Shown here: positions 7,536 through 15,902 of the stretch, in pieces | Position numbering within the stretch: position 1 is the first letter of the stretch | Layout of the letters: every line of letters begins with the position of its first letter | Origin: Streptacidiphilus albus JL83 | GTDB lineage: Bacteria; Actinomycetota; Actinomycetes; Streptomycetales; Streptomycetaceae | Direction: 5' to 3' | DNA: 64,000 nt | Assembly (NCBI RefSeq): GCF_000744705.1 | Contig: NZ_JQML01000001.1 | Coordinates: forward strand, 3,110,017-3,174,016 | The notes under the pieces: generated by a model | Told to the model about the DNA's origin: nothing | Database searches by the model: none | What the model saw: the letters and a program-made list of their open reading frames with translations, nothing else | Program-made: the position numbers and the translations under genes

Positions 7536-8887
7536 GCCCGCTCTCCCCCGCCCCGTCCGGAGCCGACGGCCCCGGCGCCGAGGCCGACCGGGCCGTCGCC
7601 GCGATCCTCGACGCGACCCTGCACGGCAGCGAGCGCGGCACGGTCGTGGACTCCCCGCCGGGTGCCGGCAAGTCCACGCTGGTGGTGCGGGCCGCCCGGG
7701 AACTGGTCGGCTCGGGCGAGCGGCTGATGATCGTCGCCCAGACCAACAGCCAGGTGGACGACCTGGTGGACCGGCTGGCGACGGCCGATCCCGGGCTGAC
7801 CGTGGGCCGGCTGCACGGAAGCGACGCCGCGCCCGACCCGATGGCGCTGCGGCATCCCAACGTCCTGCCCTCCACCAAGGCGAGCGAGCTGCTGGAGCAG
7901 TCGGTGGTGGTGTCGACGGCGGCGAAGTGGCAGTGGGTGAAGGGCGTCGACCCGTGGCGGCACGCCATCGTGGACGAGGCCTACCAGATGCGCTCGGACG
8001 CCCTGCTCGCCGTGGCGCGGCTGTTCGACCGGGCGCTCTTCGTCGGCGATCCGGGACAGCTCGACCCGTTCACTATCGTCGGCACCGACCAGTGGGCCGG
8101 GCTCAGCTACGACCCGTCCAGCAGCGCGGTGGTCACCCTGCTGGCGCACAATCCGCGGATCGTGCCGCACCGGCTGCCGGTGTCCTGGCGGCTGCCGGCC
8201 TCCGCCGCGCCGCTGGTCTCGGCGGCCTTCTACCCCTATGCGCCGTTCCGCTCCGGGACCGGCCCCGGCGACCGGCGGCTGGAGCTGCCCACGGCCGGGG
8301 ACGGCTCGGCCGCCGACCGGGTGATCGACATCGCCGCCGACACCGGCTGGGGCCTGCTGGAGCTGCCGGCCCGGCACACGGTGCGTACCGACCCGGAGGC
8401 GGTGCACGCGGTGGCGCGGGTGGTCCGGCGACTGCTCGACCGACGGGGGACCTGCGTCTCCGAACGCGGCGAGTCGCCGCTGACCGCCGACCGGATCGCC
8501 GTCGGCACCGCCCACCGCGACCAGGCCGCCTCCGTCCGCGCGGCCCTGACCGGGCTCGGCGTCCCGGTCGGCGGGGCGGACGGGGTCACCGTCGACACCG
8601 CGAACCGGCTGCAGGGACGCGAGTACGACGTGACCGTGGTCCTCCACCCGCTGTCCGGGCGCCCGGACGCCACGGCGTTCCACCTGGAGACCGGACGGCT
8701 GTGCGTGCTGGCCTCACGGCACCGGCACGCCTGCATCGTGGTCGCCCGGGCCGGGATCGCCGAGCTGCTGGACGAGCATCCGTCGACCGAACCGGTCCGG
8801 CTCGGGGTCACGGTCAAGTTCCCCGACGGCTGGGAGGCCAACCATGCGGTCCTCGCCCACCTGTCCGAACACCGGGTGCGCGGCTGA
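7532..8887 (+). CDS. SF1 (Dna2/Upf1-like) DNA or RNA helicase
   Basis: 451 residues starting with TTG inside the overlap with the previous gene. Helicase motifs in order: Walker A SPPGAGKST (41-49); motif Ia around MIVAQTNSQVDDLVDRL; Walker B HAIVDEAYQM (Asp148, Glu149); motif III GDPGQLDP (172-179) with the glutamine typical of SF1; a motif V region VDTANRLQGREYDVTVV; and a motif VI region with arginines in LASRHRHACIVV. It is shorter than most SF1B enzymes because the usual 1B/2B insertions are small or may be supplied by the partner protein. With the upstream RecB/Cas4-like nuclease it resembles a Dna2 enzyme split over separate genes. Role inferred: 5'-3' translocation feeding the nuclease, in repair or defence. 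Confidence 0.8.
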   Translation: MSPLSPAPSGADGPGAEADRAVAAILDATLHGSERGTVVDSPPGAGKSTLVVRAARELVGSGERLMIVAQTNSQVDDLVDRLATADPGLTVGRLHGSDAAPDPMALRHPNVLPSTKASELLEQSVVVSTAAKWQWVKGVDPWRHAIVDEAYQMRSDALLAVARLFDRALFVGDPGQLDPFTIVGTDQWAGLSYDPSSSAVVTLLAHNPRIVPHRLPVSWRLPASAAPLVSAAFYPYAPFRSGTGPGDRRLELPTAGDGSAADRVIDIAADTGWGLLELPARHTVRTDPEAVHAVARVVRRLLDRRGTCVSERGESPLTADRIAVGTAHRDQAASVRAALTGLGVPVGGADGVTVDTANRLQGREYDVTVVLHPLSGRPDATAFHLETGRLCVLASRHRHACIVVARAGIAELLDEHPSTEPVRLGVTVKFPDGWEANHAVLAHLSEHRVRG

Positions 8888-9009
8888 GAAAGCGCGCCCC
8901 GGACGGGAATACCAGCGGCCTGTTGCCCTGTTCCGTACCTGGCGGCCTGCCCCGACAATGGAACGCGGCCGACTCCCTCGTCAGCCGCGACCCGCACGGA
9001 GGTGCACCG

Positions 9010-9360
9010 ATGTCCGACTCCCCCGCCGAACGCTCGCCGCAGCGCAGGCTTCGCCCTGCACCGCTGCTCTTCGAGCCCAACCTGGTGGAGCCGGAGCAGG
9101 AGCACTTCTTCGACCTGGAGTCGATCGAGGACCCCCGGGAGCTGCTGCGCCGCTCCACCGAGCTGGCCCTGGCCTTCCGCGCCGCCGCCGAGCGGGCGAC
9201 CGAGTACCAGGCCGTCGCCGCGGCCCAGCTCGCGGACCCCCGGCACTTCGACAGCCTCAGCTGCGAGGAGATCGCCGCCCGCGCCGACTGGACCCCGGAC
9301 TACGCGGCGAAGATGGTCGAGCACGGACGCGGCCTCCAGCGCGGCCAACGCCACCTCTGA
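9010..9360 (+). CDS. Small conserved hypothetical protein, 116 aa
   Basis: Starts at the ATG at 9010 with GGAGG 5 bases upstream, and ends at the TGA at 9358-9360. The product is acidic and helical. After a 25-residue flexible lead come FEPNLVEPEQEHFFDLESIE, then helices RELLRRSTELALAFRAAAER and YQAVAAAQLAD. The C-terminal part SCEEIAARADWTPDYAAKMVEHG reads like a short helix-turn-helix unit (EEIAARADWTPDYAAKM). It may therefore be a small DNA-binding protein or an adaptor. No family name comes to mind. It lies 122 bp after the helicase, same strand, so it could be read from the cassette, though it has its own strong ribosome site. Confidence 0.6.
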   Translation: MSDSPAERSPQRRLRPAPLLFEPNLVEPEQEHFFDLESIEDPRELLRRSTELALAFRAAAERATEYQAVAAAQLADPRHFDSLSCEEIAARADWTPDYAAKMVEHGRGLQRGQRHL

Positions 9361-9541
9361 GGCACCGGCGCGCGTCGCCCGCCGACCGCATCCACCGACC
9401 GCATCCCACCCGGCCGGCAGAGCCTCACCCGCCCGCTGGCATATGCCGCCGGAGGATACGCCGCGCCAACCGCTACTGTCCGGCGTTCCACCTTTCCCAC
9501 CCTTCTGCCGAGCGCCCCCCGGTAGCTCTAGAGGGGTGGAT

Positions 9542-10186
9542 ATGTGGACGCATCAATCGATCGAGTACGTGACCGTCGCCGGCGAGGCGTGGCTCGCCTC
9601 GGCCAGCGAGTACCCCCGCAGCATGCGTGCGCTGTGGGAGTCCCAGCCCTGGGCGCCCACCGTCCTGCCCTGCGGGCGGACCTTCGACATCGTGAACCTG
9701 CCGGGCGTCTTCGGCCGACGGGTGCTCGACGAGCTCTGGGAGTCCGGCCCCGGCTGCGGCCCGGTGGCGACCCACCGGGGCCGGATCCTGGTCTTCGCCG
9801 AGGTCGGCACCGCCGCCCGGCTGCGCACCCTGCTGGTCTGGGAGGAGTGGGCCCGCGACGTCCCGCCGCTGCTCTGCCACGGCCTCGGCGACGCGATCAC
9901 CGTGCCCCCGGTCCAGCGGATGGCCGACGCCCCGGAGGGTCCCAACCGCTGGATCGTCGCCCCGGACTCCCACGAGCCCTGGCTCCCGGGAGCCGCCGTC
10001 CTGCTCTGGGCCTGCGTCCGCGCCGCCCGCGAGGACCACGGGGCCCCTGCGGTCCCCACCCGCCCGGCCCCCGAGCCGGCTCGGACCTCCCGCCCGCGCA
10101 CCCTCACCGACCACGACCTGCTCGACCCCGCCCCGCACCACCCGGGCCACCTCCAGCTCCTCAGCCCCGGCCTCCCCCCGGCCTGA
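9542..10186 (+). CDS. Prim-pol-like domain protein (divergent bifunctional primase/polymerase family)
   Basis: 214 residues from the ATG at 9542 with AGAGGGG upstream (a GTG two codons earlier is the alternative). The order of segments (TVLPCGRTFDIVNLPG, then GPVATHRGRILVFAE, then LCHGLGDAITVPP, then a WxxAPDS-like segment and a closing helix VLLWACVRAAR) matches the Streptomyces proteins annotated as bifunctional DNA primase/polymerase N-terminal domain. In those proteins a TGRxFDV strand and a GxGDxxTxPPS strand form the core. The N-terminal part with the canonical metal-binding residues is short here, so enzymatic activity is doubtful. The last 45 residues are Pro/Arg-rich and disordered. 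It lies upstream of tRNA-Lys and probably has a housekeeping or regulatory role. Confidence 0.55.
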   Translation: MWTHQSIEYVTVAGEAWLASASEYPRSMRALWESQPWAPTVLPCGRTFDIVNLPGVFGRRVLDELWESGPGCGPVATHRGRILVFAEVGTAARLRTLLVWEEWARDVPPLLCHGLGDAITVPPVQRMADAPEGPNRWIVAPDSHEPWLPGAAVLLWACVRAAREDHGAPAVPTRPAPEPARTSRPRTLTDHDLLDPAPHHPGHLQLLSPGLPPA

Positions 10187-10285
10187 CCCCGGGCCGGTCC
10201 CGGGCCGATCCCGGATCCAAACCCCCTCCAGGTATTGGATTCGGCATCCAGCGCCTTCGTCCTGTAATGTCTACGACGTCAGCAA

Positions 10286-10359
10286 GCGCCGCTAGCTCAG
10301 TTGGTTAGAGCAGCTGACTCTTAATCAGCGGGTCCGGGGTTCGAGTCCCTGGCGGCGCA
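10286..10359 (+). tRNA. tRNA-Lys (anticodon CTT)
   Basis: The acceptor arms GCGCCGC (10286-10292) and GCGGCGC (10352-10358) pair fully, followed by discriminator A. The D arm is GCTC/GAGC, the anticodon stem GCTGA/TCAGC encloses the loop CTCTTAA with anticodon CTT, and the T arm CGGGG/CCCTG carries TTCGAGT. The CCA end is not encoded, as is frequent in actinomycetes. The gene is followed 17 bases later by a very strong hairpin. Confidence 0.97.
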
Positions 10360-10376
10360 CAGCAGATAGGCAGTAC

Positions 10377-10414
10377 GAGCAGGGCCCTCTCCCTCCGGGG
10401 AGAGGGCCCTGCTC
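10377..10414 (+). terminator. Strong intrinsic terminator downstream of tRNA-Lys
   Basis: A perfect 17-bp stem, GAGCAGGGCCCTCTCCC, with the loop TCCG and its exact complement, is followed by GCTTTT. It begins 17 bases after the tRNA and would end its transcription; the stem is symmetrical enough to work on both strands. Confidence 0.9.
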
Positions 10415-10518
10415 GCTTTTCCGGCCGCCTTTCCGGCCGCCGACAGGGGCCCAGACGATCCGGAGACCTGGACGGCCCCGGCTTGACGATGACGCCGCGC
10501 AGACCTCGGGCCTAAGGT

Positions 10519-11604
10519 ATGCCGGTGATCTTCAAGAGGAAGCAGGGGGCTTCGAGCCTCACCACAGCCGTGTCCGAGCTGGAGGACGCGGTTGCCGCTC
10601 GTGACGGCGCCCGCACCGGACCTGCCTTCTCCGCCGTGATGAACGTGGTGCAGTCGGCGTCGGATGCTGAACGCGTACCGGCGGGGCCCCGGTTGGCAGC
10701 GCTGCTGCCCGCCTTCCCGCCCATCGGCCCGCGGCCGATGCTGGCCATGGCGGCCGGCTTCTGCGTCGAACACGGCGCCGATCCGGCGGCCTGCGCCGAA
10801 CCGATCCTCGACGGCGTCCTCCGGGACCTGCGCGACGCCCTGGAGTTCGCCCGCCGCTGGACCGCCACCGGCGGGACCGAGGACGATCTGCCGGAGCCGG
10901 ACGAGAAGATCATCGACGACACGCTGCTGGCCCGCCTCGCCCCCGACGCATACCTGGCCACGCGGCTGGCGCTGGCCTGGTGCTCGATCGAGAAGTGGCA
11001 GCCGCCGGCGCTGGCCGTGCTGTGCCGCAGCGCCGAGGTGCGCCGCCGGGACACATCCGCGATCCTCTCCGCCTGTCGCGACCTGGCGGCCCTGGAACGG
11101 CACGACCTCAAGTGCCTGGCCTACGCGCTGGCGGTCCTGGACGACGAGACACTGGTCGTGCTGCACCGGCCCACCGGAACCGGCTTCGAGGTGCGCATCG
11201 GCGGCATCGGGGACAACTTCCAGTTGCACACGCTGCTCGCCCACACCCTCGTCGGGGGCGGCCACGTGCCCGGCACCCCGCCCTCCGCAGAGAGTGTCCG
11301 TCTGGCCACGGACCCCGAGCCCGCCCGGGGCCGCACCGAAGCCATCGCGACCGGGGCCTTCGAGCTCCTCGCCCCGAACGGCGCGCGAATCTGGAACGAA
11401 GGGCTGCCCGACGACATCCCCGTGGTGGAGGGACGTCGCCTTCTCGTGCTCGACGAGCCGACATACAAGCGCAGTTGGAACGCCGACCGGTTCTTCCCGA
11501 ATCTCCCCGGCACGGCCGAGCTGACCCGCGTCCTGACCGCCGACGAGACACGGGTCTGGTCCGCCCACACCTCGCCGGACAACGGCACCCGCCCGCCTTC
11601 CTGA
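10519..11604 (+). CDS. Conserved hypothetical protein, 361 aa
   Basis: Starts at the ATG at 10519; no strong ribosome site is evident. The first ~110 residues are helical and alanine-rich (SLTTAVSELEDAVAARDG, LAALLPAFPPIGPRPMLAMA), like an armadillo/HEAT-type scaffold. The middle (170-260) is also helical and contains TSAILSACRDLAALERHDLKC. The last ~110 residues change to strands with FELLAPNGARIWNE and GRRLLVLDEPTYK, and the ending WSAHTSPDN. I recognise no family and no catalytic motif, membrane segment or signal peptide. It sits alone between the tRNA and the convergent SMI1/KNR4-type gene. Codon use matches its neighbours. Confidence 0.55.
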   Translation: MPVIFKRKQGASSLTTAVSELEDAVAARDGARTGPAFSAVMNVVQSASDAERVPAGPRLAALLPAFPPIGPRPMLAMAAGFCVEHGADPAACAEPILDGVLRDLRDALEFARRWTATGGTEDDLPEPDEKIIDDTLLARLAPDAYLATRLALAWCSIEKWQPPALAVLCRSAEVRRRDTSAILSACRDLAALERHDLKCLAYALAVLDDETLVVLHRPTGTGFEVRIGGIGDNFQLHTLLAHTLVGGGHVPGTPPSAESVRLATDPEPARGRTEAIATGAFELLAPNGARIWNEGLPDDIPVVEGRRLLVLDEPTYKRSWNADRFFPNLPGTAELTRVLTADETRVWSAHTSPDNGTRPPS

Positions 11605-11692
11605 CTCGGCGGGCCGGGGCGTCACCGCGCTCCGGGAGGACGGCCGACGACGCGCTCGTCACCGACGGGACGGCTTTCGCCGCACCGCCCTG

Positions 11693-12760
11693 CTACGGGC
11701 GGTCGTTCGAGGTCGCGAAGTCGGCGCCGATGTTGTTCCACATGTAGTCGCTCTTCCAGGCGCTCTCCCCCGAGGCCCATCCGGCCATGGCGTTCAGCAC
11801 CCGCTCCCGGGAGACGGTGCGTGTCTGGTAGTGCTCAGCCGCGACACCGTCGCGGTACTCCAGTTGGTAGGTGTTGTCATCGCGCAGCAGCACCTGGATG
11901 TACCAGTCACCGGACTGCTCGTCCTCTCGCTCGACGACGAGGCTGTCCCCACGGCGCAGGTTCTCGATCCAGGTGCCCAGCCGGGTCCTCGTCGGCTTCA
12001 GGTGCGAGGCCGCGCCGGCCCTGACCCGCACTTGCCGCGTGGACGCAGGAGCGCCCGATGGCGCTGCGGCCTTGGTGGTCGTCGTGGACGACACCGCTCC
12101 ACGCTGCTCCGCATCGGCGAGCCAGCCCAGATACCACTGGGCGAAGGAGACCGGCTCTCCCTCGTCGTCACGGAGCGGTTCCAGGTCCTCGTCGTCGACC
12201 CGGCCGTCCCACCAGATGCGCCCGCGTTCTGGCCCGCTGAGGACCAGCCACTGCCGAACGGCACAGCCCGACGTGGAGATCACCACCGCACCCACGGTCC
12301 GGTCCGCCGACCACATCAGCGCTGCCCAGCGCTGCTCCCAGGCTTCGACGGCGCCGTCGAAGTCATCGAGTTGCTCGTAGTCCTCCTCCTCGGGGCGTTC
12401 GTCCAGGAGCGCACGGAGTGCCGCCGGATCCGGCCCTTGGACCGGGAACGGCTCGGCCAGCCTGGAAAGGTCCGCCAGCTCGACTCCGTCGCCCTCCCAG
12501 CACCATCGGTCCTGGCAGCGTGCGGGGTAGATGCCGTAGTACGGTCCCGCACCGCCGGCGCCGACCTCCAGCAGGAAGGTCCGGTACTCGTCGGGCAGCG
12601 CGACGCCTATCTGCGCTTCGAGGGCGTCAACCTCGTCCGGAGTCAGAGGGTCATCAAGAGCGAACCCATGCCCGATGGAGCCGAACACCTTCCTCCCCGA
12701 CACCGACTCCGCCAGCGCGCGCACCCGCTCCCGCACACCTGCCCATATCTGATCGTTCAT
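11693..12760 (-). CDS. SMI1/KNR4 (SUKH) family protein with extra C-terminal domain
   Basis: 355 residues from the ATG at 12760. Residues ~30-210 are a SUKH/SMI1 domain, with the hallmark LTPDEVDALEAQIGVALPDEYRTFL reading split by a short turn, then the glycine turn EVGAGGAGPYYGIYP and a later strand pair GAVVISTSGCAVRQWLVLSG. SUKH proteins are commonly immunity proteins of polymorphic toxin systems, or ligand-binding adaptors. After a Thr/Ala linker (about 220-250) comes a second domain, RTRLGTWIENLRRGDSLVVERED, then WYIQVLLRDDNTYQLEYRDG and VLNAMAGWASGE, which resembles an immunity-type fold seen in actinomycetes. No toxin gene lies next to it, so it may be an orphan immunity or housekeeping protein. 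It is divergent from the next gene. Confidence 0.75.
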   Translation of the reverse strand: MNDQIWAGVRERVRALAESVSGRKVFGSIGHGFALDDPLTPDEVDALEAQIGVALPDEYRTFLLEVGAGGAGPYYGIYPARCQDRWCWEGDGVELADLSRLAEPFPVQGPDPAALRALLDERPEEEDYEQLDDFDGAVEAWEQRWAALMWSADRTVGAVVISTSGCAVRQWLVLSGPERGRIWWDGRVDDEDLEPLRDDEGEPVSFAQWYLGWLADAEQRGAVSSTTTTKAAAPSGAPASTRQVRVRAGAASHLKPTRTRLGTWIENLRRGDSLVVEREDEQSGDWYIQVLLRDDNTYQLEYRDGVAAEHYQTRTVSRERVLNAMAGWASGESAWKSDYMWNNIGADFATSNDRP

Positions 12761-12938
12761 GGCCGCAGACTACGAGGCGGGTGTGACAAAGATTCGGCAA
12801 GGTCGATCAATCCGGACCACGCCGGGTCCGTACCATGCCGGCCACTCGTGCGGCGCGCTGCGACATGCCCTCCGGCGCGTGGGCGGTCCACTACCGTGGG
12901 ACTCGTCAAAGGCCCGTCCTGGAGGAGTCCATAGCCCC

Positions 12939-15041
12939 ATGCGTACGTTCTTCGAGGCTGATGATCAGGATGGTTTCACAGCAGGGTCCCGGGAGTTGTC
13001 GCGCCGAGCGGCGGAATGGGGCCGCCTCGCGGACGAGCCCGCCGATCCGCTCGTCATCACCTCGGCGCTGGAGTACCGGCATCGCGGCACCGTGGACGGC
13101 CGACTGGGGCTGTGGCAGCAGCGGCATGTCGAGGAGTTCCTGCTGGACTGGCTGCCGCGCACCCTGACGGAGCTTCCCGGCCGGCCGGGCGCCGACGGCC
13201 CGGGCGGGCTTCGGGTCCTGCTGCGCTACCTGGACGCGCACGGCCTCACGGATCCGCGCGGGGACAGCCTCCAGGTACTGGAACAGACCATCGACCGGGC
13301 GAGCGAGGGCTTCGCGGCCGCGATGGCCGACCGCACGCGCTGGGGCGTGGCGAAGTTCTGGGCAGCCACAGCCGCCGAGCAGGGCGTCGACATCGTGGAC
13401 CAGGCATCGCTGACGCGCTTCATCGAACGTGCCCAACGCGGCCGGATTCCCTATGACGGGGACACCCTGGACGCCATCTTGGACCGCCACCGGCGCACCG
13501 GTCCACCGCTCGTGGGTCGTGCGGAGCCTCAGCTGCCGGTCGTCCTCCCCGACGAGGACGAACTGCGCGCCAAGGCCGCGCTCTCGCCGCTGGTAGGCCA
13601 GTTGGCCGGGCTGGTGTCCTGGGTGGGACCGGAGGGCCGGGAGCTGACCAAGCTGGCCCGCCTCAGGCTCAACGACGCCCGCGAGCTCGTGCACCTGCTG
13701 GAGACCGGTGACCGCCCCGGCTCGCCCCGCACCAGCGCCGAACTGCCGCGGCTGAACCTGCTCTTCGCCTGGGCCAAGCAGGCCCGCCTGGTCCGCACCG
13801 CCAAGGGCCGCCTCTACCAGGTGGCCAAGGCCCGCCCGCTGCTGCAGGATCCGCTCGCGCTGTGGCTGCGCGCCTTCGAGGCGCTCTTCGAACTGCGCCA
13901 GCCGCTGCTGGGCGGCCCACCGGACACCTTCATGCCCACCTCGATGCTGTACGGCATTTACGAGGACGTGCTCCCCGACGTCCTCAACACCCTCTACAGC
14001 CTCCCCTTCCCCATGCCCTGGCCCCGGCTGCGCGACTCGGTCCACCTGGCCTACCGCGAACGCTTCGGCCTGGCCGGGGCCGAGCCCCACAACGTGCGCG
14101 GCTGGCTGCTGGACGCCGACCACGACCTTCACCACGTCCTCGGCTCCCTGGAACACCTGGGCGTGGTCGACCGGAGCCAGGGCATCGCCGACCCGGTCTT
14201 CCTCGACGCCCCCGACCTGGACCTGCCCGCGCCGCCCCTGCCGGAGGGCATGCCGCCCGAGATCGCCCAGCTGCTGTTCGGGGCATCGTCCGTACCCGAC
14301 CCCGAGGCCGCCTCCCGGGCCGAGCAGCTGCGCGCGGAACTGGCCGCCGGGCCGGTGGAGTTGATCCGGCTCACCGCTCTCGGCACCCACGCCGTCCGCA
14401 GCCGCCTGCTCGCCGAGGGGCGCGACGCGCCGCTGGTCGGTGAACTCACCGATGCCCCGGCCGCCGGCCTGCTCGGGGTGATCGCCGAGCACTACGACCC
14501 CGACTCCGCCCGCACCGAACTCGCCCTCTGGACCGAGGCCCACAACGGCGCCGACGCGGCACGCGAGCAGCTGCTCCAGGCCGTGCGCGCCACCCCCTTC
14601 CGCAGCCGCGCGGAGGCCATGCTCGACGTCCTCGTCGCCGCAATGCCCGAACCACACGGCGAACTGATGCTCCGTTCCCTGCGCAGCGACCCCGTCCTCG
14701 CGCCGACCGCACTCAGCGTCCTGGTCCGCCGCGAACTCCTGGAACCCGACGACGTCACCGACGCCGAAGCACCGCTCATGGTCGCCGAGAGCCTGCTCCA
14801 ACTCCTGGAGAACCTCGGCGAGGAGGCCACGGCGAAAATGCTGCTGGCCGAGGGCGCCGCCCAGGCCCGCGCCGCCGTCTCCACCGCGCTCACCTCCGGC
14901 CACCCGGACCGCGACGGACTCGCACGGCTGCAACGCCTGGCGGACGGGCCGCTGCAGGGCCTGGGCGCGCAACTCGGCCGCCTCAGCGCCGCCCGCGCCC
15001 GCCAGGGCCGCGCCAAGCCCACCCGCCGACGCCGACGCTGA
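12939..15041 (+). CDS. Large conserved hypothetical protein, 700 aa
   Basis: Starts at the ATG at 12939, with GGAGGAGT 11-18 bases upstream. The protein is almost all helix. Residues ~1-160 form an N-terminal region with LEYRHRGTVDGRLGLW and VEEFLLDWLPRTL. Residues ~210-330 contain LAGLVSWVGPEGRELTK, ARELVHLLETGD and LNLLFAWAKQARLVR, a segment found in many Streptomyces proteins of the pRiA4b ORF-3-associated type and other winged-helix-like repeats. The C-terminal half is HEAT-like (ELMLRSLRSDPVLAPTALSV). It ends in a basic tail of Arg/Lys. No Walker motif or catalytic signature is visible. The function is unknown, perhaps a scaffold. It is divergent from the SUKH gene. Confidence 0.6.
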   Translation: MRTFFEADDQDGFTAGSRELSRRAAEWGRLADEPADPLVITSALEYRHRGTVDGRLGLWQQRHVEEFLLDWLPRTLTELPGRPGADGPGGLRVLLRYLDAHGLTDPRGDSLQVLEQTIDRASEGFAAAMADRTRWGVAKFWAATAAEQGVDIVDQASLTRFIERAQRGRIPYDGDTLDAILDRHRRTGPPLVGRAEPQLPVVLPDEDELRAKAALSPLVGQLAGLVSWVGPEGRELTKLARLRLNDARELVHLLETGDRPGSPRTSAELPRLNLLFAWAKQARLVRTAKGRLYQVAKARPLLQDPLALWLRAFEALFELRQPLLGGPPDTFMPTSMLYGIYEDVLPDVLNTLYSLPFPMPWPRLRDSVHLAYRERFGLAGAEPHNVRGWLLDADHDLHHVLGSLEHLGVVDRSQGIADPVFLDAPDLDLPAPPLPEGMPPEIAQLLFGASSVPDPEAASRAEQLRAELAAGPVELIRLTALGTHAVRSRLLAEGRDAPLVGELTDAPAAGLLGVIAEHYDPDSARTELALWTEAHNGADAAREQLLQAVRATPFRSRAEAMLDVLVAAMPEPHGELMLRSLRSDPVLAPTALSVLVRRELLEPDDVTDAEAPLMVAESLLQLLENLGEEATAKMLLAEGAAQARAAVSTALTSGHPDRDGLARLQRLADGPLQGLGAQLGRLSAARARQGRAKPTRRRRR

Positions 15042-15214
15042 GACTGACACTGAGCGTGGCCCGACGCCGACGCCGGCGCGGCGCCCAGCCGAGTTCACCG
15101 AGCGGGGCCGAGCGGGGCCGAGCGAAGCCCGCTGTGCTCGCCACCCGACGGCCGCTTCACCACACCCCGCTGCCGTCCAAGCGATGCGTCGCGCGGGGGG
15201 GGTGGCGCTCGATG

Positions 15215-15820
15215 TCAGCGCGGCCACGCCGCCAGCGCGACGTCCACGATGCTGTCCAGCTCCGCGCGGGTGGCGCCGTCGGCGGCCTGGGTGTCCATGC
15301 CCTGGATCACCGCCGCGTAGAACCGACCCAGCGCGACGGCGTCAGTCCCGGCCGGGAGCACCCCGTCTGCCACGTCCTCGGCGATCTTCTGGGCGATGCG
15401 GGCCTTGGCCTGCTCCCGGAAGCCGCGCAGCTCCTGCTTCACCTCGGCGTCGGCTTCGGCGACGTTGACCGCGGCGCTGATCACCAGGCACCCGGGCGGG
15501 TGGGCCGGATCGGTGTAGCCCTCCGCGGCTTCTCGCAGCATCCTCTCGATCGCCGCGCGCGCCGTCGGCTCCTCGGCGAGCGGACGGGTCCCGTACTGGC
15601 CCCAGGTCTCCGCGTAGCGCGCGGTCGCCTCGCTGAACAGTTTCCGCTTGTCGCCGAACGCCGCGTACAGGCTCGGCGGGCTGATGCCCATCGCCTTCGT
15701 CAGCATCGAGATCGACGTCGCCTCGTAGCCGTGGCGCCAGAACAGATCCAGCGCCGCGTCGAGCGCCGCGTCGCGGTCGAAGCCGCGCGGGCGGCCTCGG
15801 GTCGTCGGTGATGCAGTCAT
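15215..15820 (-). CDS. TetR/AcrR family transcriptional repressor
   Basis: 201 residues from the ATG at 15820. The N-terminal DNA-binding domain (about 8-60) starts with GRPRGFDRDAALDAALDLFW and continues with the HTH segment ATSISMLTKAMGISPPSLYAAFGDK, the usual TetR pattern. The C-terminal half resembles the TetR_C domain of regulators next to oxidoreductases and hydrolases (PPGCLVISAAVNVAEADAE). The divergent gene starts 82 bp away, and two TAGCG-N2-CGCTA dyads lie between, one of them only 13 bp from this start. Autorepression and repression of the hydrolase-oxidoreductase pair are therefore likely. The inducer is unknown. Confidence 0.9.
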   Translation of the reverse strand: MTASPTTRGRPRGFDRDAALDAALDLFWRHGYEATSISMLTKAMGISPPSLYAAFGDKRKLFSEATARYAETWGQYGTRPLAEEPTARAAIERMLREAAEGYTDPAHPPGCLVISAAVNVAEADAEVKQELRGFREQAKARIAQKIAEDVADGVLPAGTDAVALGRFYAAVIQGMDTQAADGATRAELDSIVDVALAAWPR

Positions 15821-15832
15821 GGGGAAATTCTA

Positions 15833-15844
15833 TAGCGGTCGCTA
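15833..15844. promoter_or_regulatory. Putative TetR operator O1
   Basis: TAGCGGTCGCTA is a 5-2-5 dyad 13 bp upstream of the TetR start and would cover its promoter. The same half-site sequence recurs in the second dyad at 15867. Confidence 0.6.
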
Positions 15845-15866
15845 GGGACCGTGGTAGCGTTCTTTT

Positions 15867-15882
15867 TGTAGCGAACGCTACA
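15867..15882. promoter_or_regulatory. Putative TetR operator O2
   Basis: TGTAGCGAACGCTACA has perfect 7-bp arms around a 2-bp centre and lies 20 bp before the hydrolase ATG. The core TAGCG-N2-CGCTA is shared with O1, 34 bp away centre to centre. A third half-site, GTAGCG, lies at 15853-15860. Confidence 0.7.
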
Positions 15883-15902
15883 CAACAGGGGAGGGAACAA
15901 CC

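Noticed and set aside
10235-10270. tRNA promoter with TTGGAT and TGTAAT
   Set aside because: The spacing of 23 bp is too long for a standard promoter, so it could not be supported.
10286-10359. tRNA-Lys as an attachment site of an integrated element
   Set aside because: No integrase gene lies nearby and no copy of the tRNA 3' end was noticed elsewhere in the window.
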